Positions 47,501 to 59,500 of a stretch of 64,000 bases of DNA are shown here, in pieces; position 1 is the first letter of the stretch; each line of letters begins with the position of its first letter. A program made the translations under genes and the position numbers. The stretch comes from Solen grandis (lineage: Eukaryota > Mollusca > Bivalvia > Adapedonta > Solenidae), in assembly GCA_021229015.1 (NCBI GenBank), contig CM037785.1, forward strand, positions 2,882,350 through 2,946,349, in the 5' to 3' direction. Below the pieces are notes generated by a model, which did no database searches, was not told the DNA's origin, and worked only from the letters and a program-made list of their open reading frames with translations.

Positions 47501-50500
47501 GATATAAATTCTGGAGAGTAATTAATTTCAAACTGATATCAATTTAATTTATATTTAACATTATGCTAGATATTCATGTGCTTATTTACTATCTGATATT
47601 TTCTTAATTCAAAATGATTTTAAGAAGTAATGAAAGGCTAAGATTTCTGATATCATTGACAACAGGATCATCGTATATAAGAGCAACTTACCCGTGTCGG
47701 ATCATCCCAGAGCTTTCTTTCCAGGATCTGGTAGATTTTCTCTTCCTCTCCCCTCTTACACACATTCTCTTTGCCTGTGGTGTGTCAAAATGATATACAG
47801 ATGGCATTGTAATCTTGAAACTTTCTCACATCATGGTATTATCAACATGAGATAAAGCCCTGTATTCATAACAAGAGGGCCAAGATGGCCCTAGATCGCT
47901 CACCTGAGAAAAGTATCATTCATTGCCTGTACAAAACAGATTGCTTCGAATTAAGATGATGAGGTGAAACAATGTTCAGGAATTTTCTGACCCCATCCAC
48001 AAAAGATATCATCATGACAAACATTCTGCCAAAGTTTGAGGATGATTGGACCAAAAATGTTGCCCTCAGAGTATAAACAAGATTTTTCTAAGATTTGACC
48101 TACTGACCTACATTTCTATCCAGCCCCACCCATTTTCAAACTGGTTCGAAATATCATCATGACAAACAATCTGACCAAGTTTGAGGAAGATTGCATCAAA
48201 ACTGTGGCCTTTAGTGTGTAAACAAGATTTTTCTAAGATTTGACCTATGACCTACTTTTCGTCCCCTGCCCATTTTCAAAGGGTAAGTATCATCAAAAAC
48301 ATTCTGACCAGTTTGAGGAAGATTGGATAAATTGGTGTAAACAAATTTTTCTAAGATATGACCTACTGACCTACTTTTTGATCCAACCTGACCCATTTTC
48401 GAAAGGGTTCAAGATATCATCAAGACAAACATTCTGACCAAGTTTGAGGAAGATTGGATCAAAATTGTGGCCTCTAGTGTGTAAACAAATTTTTCTAAGA
48501 TTGACCTACTGACCTACTTTTTGATCCAACCTGACCCATTTTCGAAAGGGTTCAAGATATCATCAAGACAAACATTCTGACCAAGTTTGAGGAAGATTGG
48601 ATCAAAATTGTGGCCTCTAGTGTGTAAACATCAAAATTGTTGACGGATGACAAGATTTTTCTAAGATTTGACCTACTGACCTACTTTTTGATCCAACCTG
48701 ACCCATTTTCGAAAGGGTTCAAGATATCATCAAGACAAACATTCTGACCGAGTTTGAGGAAGATTGGATCAAAATTGTGGCCTCTAGTGTGTAAACAAGA
48801 TTTTTTCTAAGATTTGACCTACTGACCTACTTTTTGATCCAACCTGACCCATTTTCGAAAGGGTTCAAGATATCATCAAGACAAACATTCCGACCAAGTT
48901 TGAGGAAGATTGGATCAAAATTGTGGCCTCTAGTGTGTAAACATCAAAATTGTTGATGGACGACAAGATTTTTCTAAGATTTGACCTACTGACCTACTTT
49001 TTGATCCAACCTGACCCATTTTCGAAAGGGTTCAAGATATCATCAAGACAAACATTCTGACCAAGTTTGAGGAAGATTGGATCAAAACTGTGGCCTCTAG
49101 TGTGTAAACATCAAAATTGTTGACGGACGACGGCCGACGGACAATCAAGTATCCCAAAAGCTCACCCTGAGCTATGCTCAGGTGAGCTAAAAAGAGCAAC
49201 TTCAGATAATTTTTTACCCAAGCTTGGAATTAATATATTGTGTACCGGTACCTTAAGGAAATGTTTATATTTGAAGGGAAGGTAATATTCTCATGAAAAA
49301 GATCTAAAAGAAGGAAGTGACGTACCTAGCACAATGAGGAGGTCGGCAGCCAGGGCCCGGTATTTCCAGACTGGAGACTCCCGGAACAGGGACAACAAGT
49401 GTTGAACTACCTCCCAGTTACTACAACTGAGCTGCTTAACAAGGGTTTCCAAGGCCTGTAGTGAGTAAAACATCCTGGTGAAGCCAAAACACAAGAACAG
49501 AAACACTTCAAATATTATCATCTCTTTGTTTATACTAATATAATTAAATATAATTATATTATTCTAATGCTGAAACAAAACATGTAACAATATTTTTTTA
49601 TCTGATTAATTCTTTAGCATGGAAGAAATGAATATATCCTCTTTGTTAGAAAATTAATTAGTGAAAATTTCATAGAAAAAATAGTAACTGTAGGACTGGA
49701 AATGCTTATTACAGTATTTGTATAACCTGACTGAAGGAAAACCCACCTTTGCTTTGATATGTGTGTCAGAACTCTGATCTAGTGATCTTAGAAGCTTGAA
49801 TTTAGCATACTCATCGGCAACACACAACTTCCCTAGCAACACAGCCGAGTCAAAGGCATTGAAATCATCCGGATCCGGATTACGACAGAAGTGACTCAGC
49901 ACTTTCACAAGTTCTGGAAACGTGGAAGTTTTCTAAAAAGAGAAAATTCATATTTATTCATAGCCCAATATTTAGAGTGAACTATTAACACAGATACATA
50001 TATTGAGAAAAACTCTTTAATGTCTGGGACATTCTGTCTGATTACAAACTTGGACAAGATATTGTGCTCATACACATTGTGACAAAGCCTGGTAAAAATC
50101 AGTCCATGTTTTGTTAGTGTAAGAGAGCAGACACTATCAATTTTGCAATTTTTTTTTTATCAATTCAAGGGCCATATTTTTGGGGTGTCTAGGACATTCT
50201 GGCTTGTTATCAAACTTAACCAAGACATTGTGCCCATATGTATCCCTTCATGTTTATTGATTTAGAAAGCTGACAACCTGAATGGATGCCACCTGTCCAC
50301 CGCAGGCACACCCATAATATATCCCGTCATTCGATGAGCACATAATGATTACATTTTTAAAATAGCATTTGATGATTGCACAAAAAAAAACTGTTAAAAT
50401 ATTAATGAGGCTTCCCTTATATTCTTGTAACTAACATCAATGAAGTTTCCCTAATACGTTGAAGTTATTCTGCATTTTCTGCATCAAACAACACAGATCT

Positions 50501-53500
50501 GTGTTACCTTGTTCACATACTGGACATTCTTCCCATCTATCATGGTCTGTATGAGGTCCTGACGTATCTCTGAGTTCCCCGTCACCAGGAACATCAGGAT
50601 CAGCTGTAGCACATCCTCGTCCCAGCAACCTGTACAAACATAGGCCCCATACAACCATCTACACACATAATTTCTACTGATACTATATCAGGGCTGACCA
50701 AGAAACTTCCCCATCTCCTTCTATTTCTATATGCACTAAGAATAGTTGTGTGATCAGCCCTCAATATGAACATTTTTTTTGTGTGGCATTTCTGTTGTTT
50801 TATGGTCATTAAAAAAACAAGAGCTGTCAGAGGACAGCACGCTCGACTATTCAAAAGGCTTGTTGGTAAATCAAATGAAATCTATTTCAATTCTTGCCTT
50901 TCACATACCCTATATATAATAATAGTTAAAAATGATATATCTTGATATTCTGATAGCCCTTAACATTTTTATGAAGTCTAAAATCAATCCAATGCCTAAT
51001 TACTGAAACATAAGCATAATAAAACTGTGCATGCAAAACTTTAACCAAATATCAAAGTTAGAAAAGGGTCATAAATTGTATAAAATTCAGCAAAAGTTAT
51101 CCTCCTTGGTTTTCTGATGACCCTGAATACACTACTTAACTTTCTAGTCAATTCCATAAAACGCTTTCTGAGATATAAGCTGGATAGTAGCTTGAATGCA
51201 AAAATTTAACCAAAATTCTAAGTTAAAAGGGGGCCATACTTTTTAATATATTCCATCAAGTGTTATCTTCCTTTATAGTATGATACCACTAAACATATTA
51301 AAGATGTTTCAAATCAATCACATGCCTGGATACTGAGATATTAGCATGAAAGTACCTTGCATGCAAAACTTTAACCAAATTTTCTAAGTTAAAAAAGGGG
51401 CCATAACTTCTAATGTATTCCATCAAAATTTATCTAACTTGATAGTATGATACCCCTAAACATATAAAGATGTTTCAAATCAACCGATGCCTGATATTGA
51501 GATATAAGCATGAGAGTATCTTGCATGCAAAACTTAAACCAAAATTTCTAAGTTAAAAAGGGGCCATAATTTGTAATATATTCCATCAAGAGTTATCTAC
51601 CCTGGTTGTCTGATGCCCCTAAACATATTCATAAACTTTCAAGTCAATACCATGAATGGTTATTGAAATACAAGCTGGATAGAAGCTTGCCTGCAAAACT
51701 TTAACCAAATTTTCTATTGCATGCAAAACTTTAACCAAAATTTCTAAGTTAAAAAGGGGCCATAATTTATATTTAATTCAGTCAAGAGTTATCTACCTTG
51801 GTTGTCTGATGCCCCTGAACATATTTATAAACTTTCAAGTCAATACCATAAATGGTTATTGAGATTTAAGGTTGATAGTAACTTGCATACAAAACTTTAA
51901 CCAAAAGCTGCAATGTCAACGCCGACACCGACGCAAGGGCGACAACAATAGCTCTCATATTCTTCAAATAGTTGAGTTAAAAACAGACATAGTTTCCTCT
52001 TTAGACTTGCAAGTAAAACAAATCCAAAGCTTTGGTGTAGGTTTTGGTTAAAAAATTAAGATAGAAAACAAATTTCAAGCAAGTTTGAAGAAGCGGATTT
52101 TCAAAGTTAAGCTATAACTTATATTAAGAAAACAAGATCCTGTGATGATGGATTGACACACAAAAAGAATTTTAAACTTCTTTAAAGTCAATTTGGAATT
52201 AAGTTTTTACAAGCTATGCTCATCCCACTTGAAGGATCCTGAGTTGTACCAGTACTTCATGCTTGGGAAGGTCTTGAAATATTACTGCCCCTGATGGAGA
52301 TTAAACATGCTTTTGATCCATTGTTGAGATCCATTGTTGAGGAAAATTACCACTGTACTATAGTGCACCAAACAAATGAATGAAACAATACATACCCAGA
52401 AGGATGAGGGACTTGGCAGCTTCATAACGAGTGCGGGAGTCCTCATCCACACGCAGTCTCTCTTTCAGAGCAAAGAATACCATTGCATCTCCGCAGCGCA
52501 GGACCCCGAGGTGTTTGGCAGCATCTCGACGTTCCTCCGGTCTCATGGAGACCAGGTTCACATGTACCACAGTCTGAAGCACAAAACACAGGCTGTGTCA
52601 GACCTTACACATGTACCACAGTCTGAAGCACAAAACACAGGCTGGGTCAGACCTTACACATGTACCACAGTCTGAAGCACAAAACACAGGCTGGGTCAGA
52701 CCTTACACATGTACCACAGTCTGAAGCAAAAAATACAGCTGGTCAGACCTTACACATGTACCACAGTCTGAAGCACAAAACACAGGCTGGGTCAGACCTT
52801 ACACATGTACCACAGTCTGAAGCACAAAACACAGGCTGGGTCTGACCTTACACATGCATATTTATCAATGAATTCTAATTTATATGACAGATTACATTTA
52901 CATACCAAACAAAATTCAGTTTAACCAAATAGTTGTTGTTTTTGCTTGAAACATCTCTAATTTTCATGAAAACATATAGCATCATAAAGATAAATAAATG
53001 GTTATGTAATAACATATATAATATTGGTTTATCTCTGGCACCTTTACTTTATTCTTTTTTTCCTTTGAAATGTGATCGAGACGTATTTATCTTAAATGAC
53101 TTTAAAGTCTAATATGGATCTGTAGAACAGATATGTGTTGTTTTGATGGTACTTTCAAGATGGCATGGCCCAAGGTCACACAGATATTGTGTAGCAAGCT
53201 AGGGTCAGATGTTTTCTATCATAAGATGTTCTAAGTGTCTTGGATTAAAACAAAGGAAGACAGTTCATAAATACCTTCACTCTTTCCCACTTCAACCCTC
53301 CATATTCCTTCCCTCTACTGCTTGGCTTTAATCGCGACCATGTACTGGCTTAAAACACAGAATAAAACAAAAATGTACATGCATATTCTTTCAACAAGAT
53401 TTTCATATAACCCTGGATATCTTTCAAAATTCATTGCTATAATGGTCTTGTAATGATTAGCATATGGAGAATATAATTAAATAAGTGTATTCCTTACTTA

Positions 53501-56500
53501 TCATTTTATTATAATTATCCTTAACAAATAAAGTTTAATGTTTGACAAAAATGTTAATGAAATACACACACCCTTCATTATTTTCAAGAAATATCTTTGC
53601 AGCCTTAAGCAACTGTGACATAAAATACACAATCTGGTGAAGTCAAAATTATCTAAGGGTCACTTATCCTTATACTTGTGTATTCTACAGATTTGTTTTT
53701 GAACATTTTGAATCACCATCATTGATAACTTTTTTGTTGGTTTATTTGGCTGTTTTGGGCAATTATGTTTCAAAAGCAGCATTTCCAATCATTGTATCGA
53801 TTCATTTGAGTGTTCTGATATGCAATGAATGATCAGTGATCCTTAGAAAATTTTAGCAGTATAGTAATGTTCAGATCAAAATTCAGACTAAGATAATTAC
53901 AGAATCATCATTCATATAATCTACAGGACAGAAGCAACAAGACAAGAGCATGGATCAGGCACACCTGGCCACTGTTTCACAAAACATCCCAACCTGAAAC
54001 TTAATTTTCTCAGCTCAAATTTTTAAAGCTTTCTATCTCCCTTATTTATCAAAATAAAGATAAGAAACTGAAAATGTTCAATCTTGACAATATAAATTAG
54101 TGTATTACTGTCTAATTATATTATAAAATGTATATATCATAAAGAAATGTTTATGGTTTAACACAATGTAACCCTAATACAGAATTGGAGATTTTCAATC
54201 TGAGGCAAACTCTTCATTTGAGATGTCTCATGAAGCAAGGGGCCTGGCTACATACACAGCTTTTTACACATGATCTGAGCTGGGACACAGCACCGTCCAC
54301 TGCATGCTACTTGACACATTTCAATGGGATGCATTGTCATTCACATGCTTATATCAGTAATGCAAAGTACAATCAGTACTTATTCTGACTCTGAGGAAAA
54401 AATCATACACCTACTTTTATACTACTACACCTACTAAGCTTTATTTATTTTAAAATGATTGGACAGGAATCTATATCATTTTAATTAATCTTGGATGTGA
54501 TGGTGGCATTCACATGGCCTTTGATGTGTGAGGAGACCAATGTATCTGGAGGAAACCCACATGATTGAACAGACAACCCTTAAACATACAGCATCAGGGA
54601 TCAAACCTAGGTTGTATTGGTGACAAACAAGTGTGTTAAATCACTATGCTATCTGGACACTGCACAACTCAGATTTTGATTGTGTATTTTTTTTTATGTA
54701 TATCTTGAGTTCCTTATGCTGTTTATAAAAGGATGTATGCTTTTTCAACACAGACGAAAGCAATTTATACTGTGTCAAAGATGAAGAAAATCAAATAAGA
54801 AATTATGAAACACACAGAAACTACCAAAATATGTTTTAAGTAGCTATATTTTCCAAGCCAATCAGTTAAGTTAATAGCTTACTGTGAAAGCTGATACACC
54901 ACACACACCTAAACCTGGTTTATTATAAATAAGGATCATAATTCTGAATTTCCAGTATTTAGCACAAAAATAAGAATCTGAGTTAAAAGTACATTATATA
55001 CAGAAATTATTGCAGTTTGAAAAACATCAGTTTACAAAGCATTGGTTTAATTTATTTAATATGAAAAAAATAAAATAAATAAGAGTGACATTATGGGCCT
55101 TATAAGCTCACCTAAGTATTACTGATTTTCATTAAGATGTAAGATAATAATTTCATTAAGATAGTGACTAAGTTAGATAAAGATTGCTTCATAAATGTGA
55201 TTGCAATATAAACAAAGGCCCATAACTCCTGATTAACAGTGCCAGTATCAGTTATAATAAAACCTGCCAAAGAGAATATGGCCTTAAACATTGTCACCAG
55301 GTTTGACAGATGATATCAGGTGAGCAAATGGAAAAAGACAAATATAGCATTAATTTACTTCTGACAAAAACAGACATGTAATTTTCATGTAAAAAATACT
55401 CAAGAAAGAACTTTGAGTCAGAGTTTTTTATGTACACTATTCTGCATATCTGAGAATGATGTACATTTTTTTAAATATGAATTCAACTGTTCAAAATAGA
55501 TGGTGTGGAAACAAAATGTCCACATGAAACCATGACCCTATCATTGACCTTGACCTTGAAATGATGCAACTGAAATCTTGACTTTACTCATTCTCTCTCT
55601 GATAGAAATTTAAGAGAAAATTCCTTAAGTTACAACCAGCCATACAGGGGCAAAAATGAAAAACCTTCAGGTAAACATTTATCTTCTCTTTTTTATTAAG
55701 TAATCTTGACCTCTGACAAATCCGATAGCAGCATGGATGCCCATGGATTTATTTGAGCTTTGCTTTGATACATACTGTATAATAATAGAGAAACAATATA
55801 ATGGTGCATGGTTACAGTTGTTCCAGGGAACTATGGTCCATTGCTAGTATACATGAGTGGAATCCACAAGTTTTGGGTTTAAACCCCTTGTGGTATAGGT
55901 ATATGGTACTAGTCCAACCCAAGAAATGTCAAAAAGTATTAGTATGAAATGTAAGAGCCTGCTTCCCAATCAATGTAAAAAGAAATAAAATATCTATAAA
56001 TATTGATTTTACTTAAGAAAAAATGATATGGACAGACAGACAGAAATGCATATGAACAAGACAGAGAAAGATTTATACATATAACATGTATCTTTTCAAC
56101 CTCTAGGGATCAAAAACTACATTATCAACTTTTCAGAAAGTTATAAGGCTAGGCTCAAAAAAGATTTAAATCTACAATAAACGTTCACACACACACTTTT
56201 ATTATCTACAAGATAAGACAATGACAGTAAGTGGGAGTAGTAGCTTTAGTTAGCAGAAGCAAAACACCCGTCATAATTCTACAAGTATTGGATACCTCCT
56301 GCCTCACTTTCTGCCCAGTCAGCTAAAATAACCATAAAAATATATAGTGTTGTCTATAACTGTATTAGGTGGCTACAGTTTATCATTAAAAACCCACAGA
56401 ATATCATTATAATGGTGTAAATATCATTGGATGATAATAAAAATTGGCATTATATATATTAATGATTATCAATGATTATAGGAAGGTGGATCTAACATGT

Positions 56501-59500
56501 GCTGGAAAAAATACAAATTAAAAATGATACAACATGCCTTTCAGATGTATGATATTTTACAGACATTGTTACAGGAATGATCAGCATGCTGTATGTGTAT
56601 TCCTGGTATTATATAAACATGCATACAACCTATGTCTACTAACGTGATGGATACAGAAACTGGCAAGCTCATTCCCATTGTCTACATCAACAATGGCACT
56701 ACAAGACAGAATCAAATGAAATATACCCTTGTGACTGAATAATAATATTTCAATGCCTTTGTAAAAGACTGCTAAGATATAAATGCATACATTTGTAATA
56801 GAGGTATAAAATGGCAATCCTATTTATTTTTCATGGATCTAGCTTTTTTGCCGACATGGTGTGTTCAGTTTTTTGACATGAGTGTCCAATTTGCATATTG
56901 AAAGTCACAAATTCAATTCTATCTAGGGCCAGTAGATTTTATTATTTAACCCTTTCCCTCATATAGACTCATTTTAACGCACTCAATAGGTACCACATAA
57001 AGCTTGATCTGCAGAAAGCTAAACTCAAACCTTACCAAATTTAATTGTAAAATCCTCATTACCAGACCATTGAGGAGCAGCGAACAGAATAAAACCTGAT
57101 CAGCCTGCGAGTTACTCGCAGGCTGATCTGGTTTTATGCTGTTCGCATAGGTCTTTTCATGGTATCCCATATGAGGGAAAGGGTTAAGGTAATGAAATCT
57201 TAATGGGAAAGCTGATGTTTGGGCAATGTCAATATGTGTCATAACTGATCGGCATTTGTCACCTTTATGCATTCTATACCCATAGTTCAAATATAGTTGT
57301 TAGAAAAAATATATTAAAAAAATAATTATTTGAAAATGTTTTTATTTTAATAATCAGTACGACCAAGCCCAAAATGGTACTGGTATGAAAAATATCGAAA
57401 TATTTATCTTTCCAATAAAGATCCCTTTATCCTAAACCTTTAATTCATAGGGACTCATTTTGACACATAGGCAAACAGAGCAGACCCAGATCAGACAACT
57501 CCTAAAGGAACCATCTGATTACGATCTCCTGTTTGCTCCTACAATATTGTAGCTCAAATTCTATACAGCCTGTAGAGCTAAGAATATCTATTGTTTCATA
57601 TAGTATTATACCATTTAAAGTTCAATTAATTCATATTCTTCATATCAAAAATTTGTGCATCGATAAATTCATGAAGCGAAGAATTAAATAAAGTTGTCAA
57701 TCAAATTCTACCACACAACCGCAACTGCTAGCTGAACGGCAAGGGTACATTTGCCATTTTATACCTCTTTTATACACATGACCTAACAGTTTTTTTACAG
57801 TCTTCTTTTTATACAGACATCATGTCATATGGCGGTACATGTATATATACTAAATGATTTGGACTAAACTGATATGAAGTCAGATGATGTTAGTCGTGAA
57901 AACACATTGAAACATTTTCATGGAAAAATTATCCAGAATTTCTGTGAGTAGTGTTAATTGGATATATAAAGGAAATAAAATGATTGAAAGGATGGGGTAG
58001 GAGATGATATCCCATTACAAAAATATCTAAATTTCATTAATTACGATCAGTCAACTTTTTCATAAATCCAACGAGAAAAGGAGAACAACATTCACAATAA
58101 ACAAATAACAACAATGGCACAAAAGGAGGAATACATGTGAGTATGTGATTTGGAAATACAGATAAAAAATTCTGCATGCTTTATCATTACATGTGTCCAT
58201 GCATAAAAGTAACTAATGATAAACAAAACTTGAATATTATAACACAAGTAGTACCAGTCACCACCAAGCTAAGCCTGTAAAGAAGAAAGGAAACAAAGCA
58301 AACCATGACAATATATATGTATACCGACAACTGAAAGTTTTGAACTACATTTGTAGGTATGTATTAAACAACAATGCATCAGAATACTTGTGTCACCAGC
58401 CAGTACCCTGACAAATGGAAAAAAGGCTTTGATGGGATTGTCTTGATTTGAAACCTTTTGATCAACACTATTTGAAAAAAACAACAAAAAAAACAAACAC
58501 AAATACAGCATTAGAAATGGTTGATGACAATAGTATATTATTGTGCATACTGGTAATTATCTGATCCCCAGCCCCTAAAAATGATAAATTATGTTGTCCC
58601 CCCCCCCCCCCTCCAAAAAAAAGACAAAATAAAACAACACTAGATGTCTTCTATTATATAGTTCCATGAAAGTCTTTACTATGGAAAGAAACTGGGTATT
58701 AAGCTTTACAACTTTTTGGGCAATAATTCACTCTGCTCTATGTCAAAAACATGGTTCAGAGATTGCCTTCATTACACAAAATGTTCTGATTGTTCCTGAT
58801 GAGCACAGCACCATGCATAATTAGGGTTTGGCCCTTAAAACAACATTTCTCTAAGTATACCGAGTTAGAGATGTATGATCTTCTTTTTCATGTGCTGATC
58901 CCTGTGCACTGCACATTTTCTTATTACCCATCGGATTTCTGTACAACTTTTTGAGCTATAGTAAAATCTCATATAAAGACACCTCAATATAAAGACCACC
59001 TCACTATTAAGACCACTATTTTGAAGCTCTTTCCATATTTCCTGTAAATTGAAACTCAGTTATCAGACCACCTCATTATTAAGACCAGTTGACAGCAGTC
59101 TGAAGGGTTGTCTTATTATTGAGATTTTACTATATGCTTTTTGAATTTTAACTAAATGCTGGATATCCATAATGCCAGGATGCAGCATGATGGACAAAGT
59201 ACCCTCTGTGTATCTACCATGCATTGCAGACAACAATAAAAGACCCACACCATCCACAAACCTGCTTCACACAATAGCTGCACTTCAAGTGGTAAAATAG
59301 AGAATAGAGTTGTTACTTTAGACCTCAAGGACTTTGATAGTGAACAGAAGGCCTTTCACCATATCAAGATATACATCAACCATAGAGATGTGGAAATGAC
59401 ACACACACCAAAAGATAACCTTGCTATTGTAATAGCATGGTAATGGTTCAACATAACAAACTCCTCAAGATGAGATACAAAGCCCCAAATTAATAATTAA

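Noticed and set aside
52376..52845. Plus-strand ORFs with repeated MYHSLKHKTQA
   Set aside because: They run antisense through the 49 bp tandem array and the real minus-strand exon.
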